A DNA stretch of 9,441 nucleotides from an uncultured Eggerthellaceae bacterium (GCA_934670115.1 CAKUOV010000062.1:1-9441), one strand, 5' to 3'. Numbered from the stretch's first letter, positions 1 through 6,754 are shown. The notes: generated by a model from the letters alone, not told the origin. Program-made: numbers and translations.

Positions 1-1067
1 TGAGACAAAAGCCCTGATAAAACCGCTTGCGCATCGCCCACAATGGGAACATCGGCTTCGCGCAGCTTGCCGATTTCCGCAGGGTCGATGTCAACGTGAA
101 TGAGCTTTGCGTGAGGTGCAAACGCGCTCATAGCGCCCGTCACGCGATCCGACAAGCGCGTGCCCACCGCCAAAAGCACATCCGCACTCATCAATGCCGT
201 GTTCGAACGCGCCGAACCATGCATGCCAACAGCGCCCAAGTTCAGCGGGTCGGCTGCGGGGAATGCGCCCTTTCCCATAAGTGTGAGCGCAACAGGCGCT
301 TGCAAAAGGTGCGCGATTTCTTGCAACTGATCTTGCGCACCCGAAGAAATCACGCCGCCACCTGCAAGGATAATGGGTCGTTGCGCTTCTTGCAGCAATG
401 CGGCCGCCGCCTTCGCTTGCTTTGCATTGCACTTATACGTTGGCTTATACGACGGGATATTGACTTTCGCGGGATAGGCAAATACGAGCTCTTGGCCCGC
501 GATGTCCGAAGGAACATCGATAACCACCGGGCCCGGTCGGCCCGTGATGGCGATATGAAATGCTTCGCGAATAATGCGCGGCAAATCCGCTGCTTTTTGC
601 GCCAGAAAGCTGTGTTTTACCACCGGCATGGTAATGCTCATTGTGTCAGATTCCTGGAACGCATCCGTGCCGATAACGCTCGTAGGCACCTGACCGGTAA
701 TAACGACCAGCGGAATGCTGTCCAGGTATGCATTTGCGATTCCCGTAACGGTGTTAGTTGCGCCAGGGCCGCTGGTAACCAGAACAACACCAACATTTCC
801 CGTGGCGCGCGCGAAACCATCGGCTTCGTGAACGGCGGCCTGCTCGTGACGCGCAAGCACGTGCGTGATCTGCCGCGAGTCATACAAAGCATCGTACATG
901 GCAATGGCTTGAGCGCCCGGGTATCCGAACACATGCGTAACGCCTTCGCACTCCAGTGCGGCAATGACCGCCTGGGCGCCCGTCATGCGCGCACCTTCAT
1001 AGGCGGAATGGCACCCCGCCCCCTTTGCGGCACCCACGCTCAACGCGTTGCGTGTTTCATTCTCCAT
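1..1067 (-). CDS. ilvB: Acetolactate synthase large subunit (biosynthetic), 3' end cut by window edge
   Basis: This is the thiamine-diphosphate enzyme that condenses two pyruvates to acetolactate (or pyruvate plus 2-oxobutyrate), the first shared step of valine, leucine and isoleucine synthesis in the cytoplasm. About 355 codons are present, covering the N-terminal pyrimidine-binding domain (about 28-190) and much of the central domain (about 215-350). The C-terminal ThDP/Mg-binding domain lies outside the window. Visible hallmarks are VFGYPGA (46-52), RHEQAAVHEADG with the catalytic Glu at 75, TSGPGATN (98-105), and GQVPTSVIGTDAFQE (125-139), which favours biosynthetic over catabolic enzymes. 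An in-frame TAG at 1083-1085 limits the N-terminus. The ATG at 1065-1067 has only a weak ribosome site. An internal ATG at 984-986 (residue 28) has GAAGG 7 nt upstream and lies just before the conserved domain, so it may be the true start. The gene begins 97 nt after the sugar transferase gene, with no convincing terminator between them. Confidence 0.93.
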   Translation of the reverse strand, partial: MENETRNALSVGAAKGAGCHSAYEGARMTGAQAVIAALECEGVTHVFGYPGAQAIAMYDALYDSRQITHVLARHEQAAVHEADGFARATGNVGVVLVTSGPGATNTVTGIANAYLDSIPLVVITGQVPTSVIGTDAFQESDTMSITMPVVKHSFLAQKAADLPRIIREAFHIAITGRPGPVVIDVPSDIAGQELVFAYPAKVNIPSYKPTYKCNAKQAKAAAALLQEAQRPIILAGGGVISSGAQDQLQEIAHLLQAPVALTLMGKGAFPAADPLNLGAVGMHGSARSNTALMSADVLLAVGTRLSDRVTGAMSAFAPHAKLIHVDIDPAEIGKLREADVPIVGDAQAVLSGLLS

Positions 1068-1162
1068 CGCTTGATCGCCTGCCTATCCTTTATGCTGCAG
1101 CTCGCACTTCCCCTTGGTGTCAAAACACACCGCGAAAAGTAAAACCGCTGTTAGAACTCTTA

Positions 1163-1855
1163 TTAATACTCCTTGCCCGCAACTGCGGCAACCGTGCGAA
1201 ACATCGTGGCGATATCTCCCCAGAAGCTGAAATTGCGAATGCTCTCTAAGTTGTACTTCATTTTCTCGGGCAGCACTTCGTTCATGTACACGTCGTCAAC
1301 GTTTGTCGCCGCGTCCAAAAGCTGCGCCTCATCCTTGTAGCGAATCGATGCTTCAGAGGTAATACCCGCGGGAAGAAGCAGCGTCGCCTTCATCTCGTCG
1401 GTGTATTTCTTAACGTACTTCACAGCTTCCGGACGTGTGCCCACAAAGCTCATATTGCCCGATAACACGTCAAAGACCTGGGGGAATTCATCAAGACGAT
1501 GGTCGCGCAGCTTCGCTCCCACTTTCGTGATGCGTGCATCGCCGCCCACGGTGACCGCCGTGCCAATCTTGTCGGCATTCGCCACCATGGTGCGAAACTT
1601 ATGGATGCGAAAAAGCTTCCCATTCGTTGTTACACGCTCTTGCCGGTAGAAAACGGGGCCTTCGGAATCAAGCTTGATCATAATGGCGATAATGAGCATC
1701 GGAATGCACAGAATCAGGAACACCACAAGTCCCACCACAATATCGAACAGGCGTTTTGCGAAAATACCCCCGCGCCGCGTCATGAGTATGTCGTAATATT
1801 CCCGAACCGCGGGACAACGCATTTCGGCGGGAAGGTCTTCCCATTTTTTGAGCAT
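1163..1855 (-). CDS. Bacterial sugar transferase (monotopic polyprenyl-phosphate phosphoglycosyl transferase)
   Basis: This 230-residue protein belongs to the bacterial sugar transferase family (PglC/WcaJ-like). These enzymes move a phospho-sugar from a nucleotide sugar to undecaprenyl phosphate at the inner face of the membrane, starting a surface polysaccharide or glycoprotein glycan. After about 30 soluble residues comes KRLFDI (34-39) and one hydrophobic helix (about 38-60) broken by Pro52, as expected for a re-entrant membrane helix. Family signatures follow: EGPVFYRQERV (65-75), KFRTM (86-90), and LDEFPQ with the predicted catalytic Asp122-Glu123 pair, then NMSFVGTRPE (134-143). It is short, lacking the multi-helix N-terminal part of WbaP/WcaJ, so it is the minimal catalytic unit. 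The usual PGITG segment reads PAGITSEAS here. The start is set by AAGGAG at 1865-1870, 9 nt upstream. Only 35 nt separate it from the PurF-like gene. No other glycan gene is in view, so the sugar is unknown. Confidence 0.9.
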   Translation of the reverse strand: MLKKWEDLPAEMRCPAVREYYDILMTRRGGIFAKRLFDIVVGLVVFLILCIPMLIIAIMIKLDSEGPVFYRQERVTTNGKLFRIHKFRTMVANADKIGTAVTVGGDARITKVGAKLRDHRLDEFPQVFDVLSGNMSFVGTRPEAVKYVKKYTDEMKATLLLPAGITSEASIRYKDEAQLLDAATNVDDVYMNEVLPEKMKYNLESIRNFSFWGDIATMFRTVAAVAGKEY

Positions 1856-1890
1856 GAACGAAAACTCCTTATGTCAACAACGCTTGCGCG

Positions 1891-3315
1891 CTACTCTTTG
1901 CCGCTCCAGCAGTACGTGCACACCTTCTCGGGCGGCAGGCCAATGGCTTCAAGCAGGCCCTCGAGCGACTGATAGCGCAACGAATCGAACTTCATCTCTT
2001 CGCAAATGGACTTCAAAAGGCACTTACCGCGCTCGGTGGAAGCATCGGAGTATTCATCCAAGTGCTTCTGACCCTCGTCGCCTTCGAGCTCTTGCACTTT
2101 ACGGCGCGCGATAAGGTCCATGTCGGACTTGTTCGTGGAGAAGCTCAGGTACTTGCAACCGTACATAATGGGCGGGCACGCAGAGCGCATGTGCACTTCC
2201 TTCGCGCCGTTCTCATACAGGAACTCCACGGTCTCACGCAGCTGGGTTCCGCGCACAATGGAGTCGTCCACAAACAAAAGTTTTTTATCCTTGATCAGGT
2301 CATGCACGGGCACTTGCTTCATGTGGGCAACCCTGTTGCGCAGCGCTTGATTTCCCGGCATGAAGGAACGCGGCCACGTGGGCGTGTATTTCACGAACGG
2401 ACGCGCGAACGGCATGCCCGAATCCTGCGCATAGCCAATAGCATGCGGCAGGCCCGAGTCGGGAATACCGGCAACGTAATCGACTTCGGGGCGCACGCCA
2501 GCGGCTTCTTCGTCACGCGACATAATGGCACCGTTGCGATAACGCATGACTTCGACGTTCACGCCTTCGTACGTGGAATTAGGATACCCGTAGTAGCTCC
2601 ATAAAAACGCGCAAATCTTCATGTCGGTGCCAGGCTCTTTGAGCGTTTCGTAGCCATCGGCAGTCACTTTGACCACTTCGCCCGGGCCAAGCTCATATTC
2701 GTCCTGGTAACCAAGCTTCTGATACGCGAAGGACTCGAAGGAAATCGCATACCCATCGGGGTCTTTGCCCAGAAGAATGGGAAGGCGACCCATAATGTCG
2801 CGCGCGCACAGAATGGAGCCGTCTTCTTGCATAATCATGAGCGTGACCGTGCCCTCAACAGCGTTTTGCGCATTGATGATGCCCTCGAGCATGGTGTCTT
2901 TCTGGTTGATGAGCGCGGCAATAAGCTCCACGTCGTTCACGCCGCCATCGCTCATGGCGGTGAACTGGTGATGCTTGTCATCAAGGTACGCATCGGTCAA
3001 AGCGCGCTTGTTGTTGATGATGCCCGTGAATGCCAGCGCAAAAAGCCCCAGGTGGGAGCGAACAATAAGCGGCTGCGGGTCTTTATCGGAAATGCAACCG
3101 ATGCAAGCCGAGCCTGCAAAGTTATCCAGATCGTTTTCGAACTTCGTACGGAACGGCGTGTTTGCAATGGAGTGGATCTCGCGCTCAAAACCGCCATCCG
3201 CACGGCAGCTGCACATGCCAGCCCGCTTCGTTCCCAAATGAGAGTGGTAGTCTACGCCGAAAAACACATCCAAACTTACATCGCGATGCGATGTTGCCCC
3301 AAAAAAGCCACCCAT
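1891..3315 (-). CDS. PurF-family amidophosphoribosyltransferase homologue with degenerate glutaminase domain
   Basis: This 474-residue protein aligns along its length with PurF, which makes 5-phosphoribosylamine from PRPP and glutamine in the first step of purine synthesis. The C-terminal phosphoribosyltransferase half looks intact: VPDSG-like PDSGLPHAIGYA (285-296) and the PRPP loop FVDDSIVRGT (348-357). Cysteines 235, 387, 466 and 469 match the four 4Fe-4S ligands of Bacillus-type PurF. The N-terminal glutaminase half is the right size but degenerate. MCGIFG reads MGGFFG, so the catalytic Cys is Gly. QHRGQE reads SHLGTK, GHxRYST reads GCISDKD, and HNGN reads FTGI. The start is firm: GAGAGGAA at 3321-3328 lies 5-6 nt upstream, so the Cys is not lost through a wrong start. 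I recall similar Cys-less PurF paralogues annotated in Bacteroidetes and other anaerobes. It may use ammonia, depend on another amide donor, or have a different reaction. The 35-nt gap to the sugar transferase suggests co-transcription. Confidence 0.88.
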   Translation of the reverse strand: MGGFFGATSHRDVSLDVFFGVDYHSHLGTKRAGMCSCRADGGFEREIHSIANTPFRTKFENDLDNFAGSACIGCISDKDPQPLIVRSHLGLFALAFTGIINNKRALTDAYLDDKHHQFTAMSDGGVNDVELIAALINQKDTMLEGIINAQNAVEGTVTLMIMQEDGSILCARDIMGRLPILLGKDPDGYAISFESFAYQKLGYQDEYELGPGEVVKVTADGYETLKEPGTDMKICAFLWSYYGYPNSTYEGVNVEVMRYRNGAIMSRDEEAAGVRPEVDYVAGIPDSGLPHAIGYAQDSGMPFARPFVKYTPTWPRSFMPGNQALRNRVAHMKQVPVHDLIKDKKLLFVDDSIVRGTQLRETVEFLYENGAKEVHMRSACPPIMYGCKYLSFSTNKSDMDLIARRKVQELEGDEGQKHLDEYSDASTERGKCLLKSICEEMKFDSLRYQSLEGLLEAIGLPPEKVCTYCWSGKE

Positions 3316-3355
3316 GAAGCTTCCTCTCTGATTCCAAAAGATATCTCAACAGCAC

Positions 3356-3388
3356 AGCATAGCCGATTTCTGTCGTAACATAACCGAT
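3356..3388. promoter_or_regulatory. Pair of 12-bp direct repeats upstream of the PurF-like gene, possible operator
   Basis: AGCATAGCCGAT (3356-3367) and AACATAACCGAT (3377-3388) match at 10 of 12 bases, and their starts are 21 bp apart, two helical turns. They lie 41-73 nt upstream of the PurF-like start codon. This is where a promoter or activator site would be expected; read on the minus strand, the nearer copy contains a TATGCT that could be a -10 box. The CCGA core recalls the CCGAA core of Gram-positive PurR boxes, but the flanks do not fit that consensus and the copies are direct rather than inverted. The regulator is unknown. Confidence 0.3.
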
Positions 3389-3502
3389 ACATACTGACAC
3401 ACCGTTTTTTATTCGGCGACGGCAGAAAAAAGAAACCATGGAAAAATGAAAATGCAGGCTGTGGACGGCGCAGACGGCAGGGGCGTTTCGCGCACAAAAA
3501 AA

Positions 3503-3581
3503 TCCCTGTCGCTTTTTAACAGAGCCGCATCTGGTACACACCAGATGCATATGTTAAAAAGTCCCCGTCACTTTTTAACAT
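3503..3581. repeat. Nested repeat and hairpin element overlapping the 3' end of the restriction-modification gene
   Basis: Three related arms surround a hairpin. TCCCTGTCGCTTTTTAACA (3503-3521) and TCCCCGTCACTTTTTAACA (3562-3580) are direct copies matching at 17 of 19 bases. ATGTTAAAAAGT (3551-3562) is a perfect 12-base inverted partner of 3570-3581 across a 7-nt spacer, and its inner 10 bases also pair with 3512-3521. Between them GCATCTGGT / ACCAGATGC (3527-3535, 3540-3548) forms a perfect 9-bp hairpin with a 4-nt loop. On the minus strand the element ends in seven Ts (A run at 3496-3502), so it could help end transcription of the upstream gene, although the stem next to the T run is weak. 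The restriction-modification gene's stop codon (3568-3570) lies inside the element. It may be a REP/MITE-like dispersed repeat; copies elsewhere cannot be seen here. Confidence 0.65.
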
Positions 3582-6396
3582 GTTCTGTAATTTGAGCATA
3601 AAGCTTGAACAGGTGCGCCACAATTCTTTCCTCGTCGCCGCTGAAGTCCACACCGTAGGCGGCCTCCACCGCAGCATCAAGTGCCTTGTGGGCGGCTAGC
3701 AAATCATATGGCATCTTGTCGGGGTCGTACAGATTGGCCAGCGTTGCGCCTGAGTGCGCATCGCGCGCATCAAGCACGCCCTGCGCGCAGGCCTCAATGC
3801 GCTGGCGGACCTCGGGCGAGACTAACTGCTCGACGGGCGCAGACAGGTTCCCCTGACTTGCGCCCGGCCAGGGAAACGTGTTGTACACCACGCCGCCCGA
3901 ATAGCGATAATCACTCTTTAAACGACCGCACACCGTACGCATCCAGGCGTTGTGAAACTGGGATTCCAGAATGCCAAATTGATATAAGGTCGCCTTAACA
4001 ATTACCGAAGTGGCATCACTCGGAATCGTATCATCTCCGAAAAATCCAATCGGAATGTAGCGCCTTCGCTCCGATGAAGTTCGAGGCACTGCCATATAAG
4101 CAACATCATGGACAGGGGTTCTGAAAAACTCCTGTGGAGCCTTTGCTCGTTTAACCGTATCCTTTGCGCTACTTGATGACCTGAATTCACGCACGCCTCG
4201 AACTCTTTCCGCAATTGCCGAGTGTAGTTTTATTTCAGAAAGAGAAACACCCAGAAGCCAAAGGCACCAGCGCTTTTTTCCGTTGAGGAATTCCTTCGCA
4301 CCGATGTACGGGCGCACAACCGATTCAACCCATGGGTCTTGGGCAACAAGCTCCTCCTTTTCCTGCTCAGACAATACAAGCAAGCCGTTATCTGTCGGCT
4401 TATTTCCGTACGACAGTGCCGACACGTTGCAAAGGGGTGATTTCCGACTTTCGGGAATTACGTTAATTGCATCAATCAGGTAAGGATTGATAGATGCCGC
4501 AACGCATGGTTCCGACGTTGCGTCTGTAAACAACCTGCGCGAGTCTGCATAAAAATCCCCAACCGAAAAACCGACGATTACGCAATGCACATGGGCTTTG
4601 CTCGAAGCTTCGCTGCCCCACACAAACGTTCGCCATGCGAAATCTATTTTGACACCGAAACGCTCACCAAGAGTATGCCAGATCGGATAGACTTGCTCGC
4701 CTTGCGTAATGCTATTCGTCGACACAAAAGCGGAACGAATGGAAGGGTTTGCAACCATCATCTCACTTGCCTTGTAATACCAGCCAGAAACATAATCAAG
4801 AGAGTTAGCGAGCTTTACTTTGCCATACAAGTTAACAATTTCTTGCTTTTGCTGAGTCGAACACATCGATGCGCCCAAAAACGGCGGATTGCCGCAGATG
4901 TAGGTGCACTTTTCCGCAGGCAACACGTCGTTCCAGTCCATACGAAGAGCGTTGCCCTCGTGGATGTTGCCATTGCTCTTCAGCGGCAGGAAGTCGAAAG
5001 GTTGTGACAGAATCTCTTGCGTAGCTTCCATCATCTGCTCCTCGGCAATCCACAGCGCCGTTTTGGCAACACTTACCGCAAAGTCGTTTATCTCTATGCC
5101 GTAGAACTGGCCGATGGACACCTGGATGGGGCTCGACTCCTTATCGAAGCCCATACCCATCTGGTCGCCCTGCAAGTTTTCCAGAACACGGTTCTCAAGC
5201 TTGCGCAGGGAAAGGTAGCTCTCGGTAAGGAAGTTGCCACTGCCGCAAGCTGGGTCGAATATGCTGATGCCAGCCAGCTTCCGTTGGAACGCCCGCAGCT
5301 TCACCTTGCGATTTCGCTCGACCTTCTCGCCCTCTATCGCGGCAAGCTCCGCTTTCAAGTCGTCCAAGAACAGCGGGTCTATTACCTTGTGGATGTTCTC
5401 TATGGAGGTGTAATGCATGCCGCCCGAGCGCCGGGTCTCAGGGTTCAGCGTGCTTTCAAAAGCCGCGCCAAAGATGGTGGGGCTGATACCCGACCAGTCA
5501 AAACTCTGCGACGCCTCCAGCAGCAGATCAAGTCGAATTTGATCGGTAAACTGCGGGATCACAATGTCGTCGCTGCTGAACAACCCACCGTTCACATAGG
5601 AAAAAGCCAATAAATAGTCGGGCAAATAGGGGTCACGCTTGTCATTGGGGGTATCCAGTACAGCAAACAAATCGATGACCGCTTGGCGCATTTGGTCAGA
5701 AGAAAATCGTCTCAAGTAATTCAGCAGCGCATCCTTCTCGTGCAAAAGCCCCGAATCCTCTGCATACAGCAAGAACACCAGACGCACAATAAGCACATTC
5801 AAGCTACGCTGCTCGTGCGCGTCGGTGTCAATGTTGCGGTATTGCTGGGAGAGCTGCGCGTAGAGCTTGCCTACCAGCTCGCCCGCCTTCACGGAAAGCT
5901 CCTTCTCCTTCACCAGGCGAGAATTGCGCTTGTCAGTAAAAAACGATAGCAAGTGCACTTGATTAGGCAATTCATCTAAAGTAAGCGATACAAATGAATC
6001 GTCGCCGGCTTCCTGGTCGTAAACGCGAAGCTCATCGAAGTTGCAGGTGATAATCCAACGCGGACGAAGCGAATACGGCAGGTTGGCAGCATACCAACAC
6101 GCCTGCTGATACGGCGTCTCTTCTCCCGCTTTCTTGCTCCGTTCGGATGCCTTGTCAAGCGAGATACCGCGACCTTTTTGCTCGATTAAGATGCCCATGT
6201 CCTCATAGAACACGTCGATCTTGCGACCCTTCACCTTGCGCTCGAATTCCAGCAAATGGGTGGCATTCTGCACGCCCAGCACATCTTGCAAAAGCTCTAT
6301 CCAAAAAGAACGCGAATGTTCTTCCTCCACGCACGGAAGAGATTTCCACCTGGCCACAAATTGCTTGGCGGCACGCTTTTGCTCTGCTGGGGTCAT
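3568..6396 (-). CDS. MmeI-type (type IIL/IIG) single-chain restriction endonuclease and N6-adenine DNA methyltransferase
   Basis: This 942-residue protein is close in size to MmeI (919 aa) and has the same domain order. An N-terminal nuclease domain carries Asp61 and Glu72-Gln-Lys74 (a D...ExK site) within GRKIDVFYEDMGILIEQKG. A helical connector spans about 165-320. The methyltransferase core has DPACGSGNFL (381-390, SAM motif I), FYGIEIN (431-437) and catalytic NPPF (503-506), the signature of N6-adenine methylation. A target-recognition region covers about 600-840 and ends in the family's conserved stretch SDYRYSGGVVYNTFPWP (828-844). A helical C-terminus follows. Family members bind a short asymmetric site, methylate one strand, and cut about two helical turns away; the target here cannot be read from sequence. 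All key residues are present, so it is probably active in both roles. The start has a moderate purine-rich site, GAGAAAGAAG. No separate S or R subunit is adjacent. The middle of the gene is AT-richer than its ends. BREX PglX is an alternative, but the length and NPPF context fit MmeI better. Confidence 0.9.
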   Translation of the reverse strand: MTPAEQKRAAKQFVARWKSLPCVEEEHSRSFWIELLQDVLGVQNATHLLEFERKVKGRKIDVFYEDMGILIEQKGRGISLDKASERSKKAGEETPYQQACWYAANLPYSLRPRWIITCNFDELRVYDQEAGDDSFVSLTLDELPNQVHLLSFFTDKRNSRLVKEKELSVKAGELVGKLYAQLSQQYRNIDTDAHEQRSLNVLIVRLVFLLYAEDSGLLHEKDALLNYLRRFSSDQMRQAVIDLFAVLDTPNDKRDPYLPDYLLAFSYVNGGLFSSDDIVIPQFTDQIRLDLLLEASQSFDWSGISPTIFGAAFESTLNPETRRSGGMHYTSIENIHKVIDPLFLDDLKAELAAIEGEKVERNRKVKLRAFQRKLAGISIFDPACGSGNFLTESYLSLRKLENRVLENLQGDQMGMGFDKESSPIQVSIGQFYGIEINDFAVSVAKTALWIAEEQMMEATQEILSQPFDFLPLKSNGNIHEGNALRMDWNDVLPAEKCTYICGNPPFLGASMCSTQQKQEIVNLYGKVKLANSLDYVSGWYYKASEMMVANPSIRSAFVSTNSITQGEQVYPIWHTLGERFGVKIDFAWRTFVWGSEASSKAHVHCVIVGFSVGDFYADSRRLFTDATSEPCVAASINPYLIDAINVIPESRKSPLCNVSALSYGNKPTDNGLLVLSEQEKEELVAQDPWVESVVRPYIGAKEFLNGKKRWCLWLLGVSLSEIKLHSAIAERVRGVREFRSSSSAKDTVKRAKAPQEFFRTPVHDVAYMAVPRTSSERRRYIPIGFFGDDTIPSDATSVIVKATLYQFGILESQFHNAWMRTVCGRLKSDYRYSGGVVYNTFPWPGASQGNLSAPVEQLVSPEVRQRIEACAQGVLDARDAHSGATLANLYDPDKMPYDLLAAHKALDAAVEAAYGVDFSGDEERIVAHLFKLYAQITEHVKK

Positions 6397-6430
6397 GAAT
6401 GCTTCTTTCTCGTAAATACCTTGCAGAGCA

Positions 6431-6436
6431 ATTGTA
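6431..6436 (-). promoter_or_regulatory. Possible -10 box for the restriction-modification gene
   Basis: Read on the minus strand this is TACAAT, a 5-of-6 match to the consensus -10 box, placed 34 nt upstream of the ATG. No good -35 element is visible at 16-18 nt, so this is only a candidate. Read-through from the tRNA unit cannot be excluded. Confidence 0.25.
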
Positions 6437-6549
6437 ATCCACCTTGTGCATGAAAAGACTCAGATGAACGTCTTGAATACAACGAAGGGTTTTGTTCAGA
6501 CGGGCGTAGTGCCAGCGAGCACCAACCGCAGCGGGATAAAGCATGACCC

Positions 6550-6596
6550 GTCATTCACGTACGCAAAAAGCTCCGCTTTTTGCGTGACAGGATGAC
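6550..6596. repeat. Palindrome between the CAT tRNA and the restriction-modification gene
   Basis: ACGCAAAAAGC (6561-6571) and GCTTTTTGCGT (6575-6585) are perfect 11-base inverted arms with a 3-nt loop. GTCAT (6550-6554) and ATGAC (6592-6596) add an outer pair, and a further ATGAC lies at 6543-6547. On the minus strand the hairpin follows the CAT tRNA by about 50 nt, but no T run follows the stem, so it is a poor intrinsic terminator. The form resembles dispersed extragenic palindromes. The remaining spacer at 6397-6549 and 6597-6633 shows no convincing gene. Confidence 0.6.
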
Positions 6597-6633
6597 AATT
6601 GCAGATTGAAATGTTTAAGGTTGGGGTTATCGG

Positions 6634-6708
6634 TGGTGGGCCCGGCCGGATTCGAACCGACAACCAAAGGATTATGAGTCCCCTGCTCCACCGTTGAGCT
6701 ACGGGCCC
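6634..6708 (-). tRNA. tRNA with CAT anticodon (Met, or lysidine-modified Ile2)
   Basis: A full cloverleaf can be drawn. The acceptor stem GGGCCCG / CGGGCCC pairs perfectly, the D arm is GCTC...GAGC, and the anticodon loop CTCATAA gives CAT (6674-6676 on the plus strand). The T arm is GTCGG-TTCGAAT-CCGGC, the discriminator is A, and the CCA end is encoded (6634-6636). G1 pairs with C72, so it is not the initiator, which has a mismatch there. C4-G69 and C5-G68 are TilS identity features of E. coli tRNA-Ile2, and the anticodon-arm region also resembles Ile2. A simple anticodon rule calls it Met; its real identity is open. It is 75 nt long including CCA. Confidence 0.93.
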
Positions 6709-6725
6709 AAAAAGAAGCATCTTAT

Positions 6726-6754
6726 GAAAAAAGCCGTTCAGGGGAACGGCTTTC
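6726..6754 (-). terminator. Intrinsic terminator between the two tRNAs
   Basis: On the minus strand AAAGCCGTTC-CCCT-GAACGGCTTT forms a 10-bp stem with a 4-nt loop, and the T run totals six Ts (plus-strand A run 6727-6732), a classic Rho-independent shape. It lies directly after tRNA-Asn and only 17 nt before the 5' end of the CAT tRNA, leaving almost no room for a separate promoter. Confidence 0.8.

Noticed and set aside
1116..1131. Hairpin GGTGT-CAAAAC-ACACC between the sugar transferase gene and ilvB
   Set aside because: It has only five base pairs and no T run, so it is not a believable terminator. No branched-chain-rich leader peptide for attenuation was seen in the 97-nt gap either.
27..1142. 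Long plus-strand open frame (371 aa)
   Set aside because: It lies antisense to ilvB, whose minus-strand translation has clear acetolactate synthase motifs. The plus-strand peptide is Arg/His/Cys-rich and has no recognisable domain.
3185..3550. Minus-strand 121-aa frame upstream of and overlapping the PurF-like gene
   Set aside because: It runs into the PurF-like gene in another frame, is Cys/aromatic-rich with no motif, and lacks a good ribosome site.
6203..6544. Minus-strand 113-aa frame upstream of the restriction-modification gene
   Set aside because: It overlaps the first 190 nt of that gene in another frame and has no recognisable domain or good start.
3316..6708. Restriction-modification gene next to tRNAs as an integrative element
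   Set aside because: No duplicate of the tRNA 3' end was found near 3316-3567 or 6397-6633, and there is no integrase or transposase. The palindromes alone do not prove mobility.
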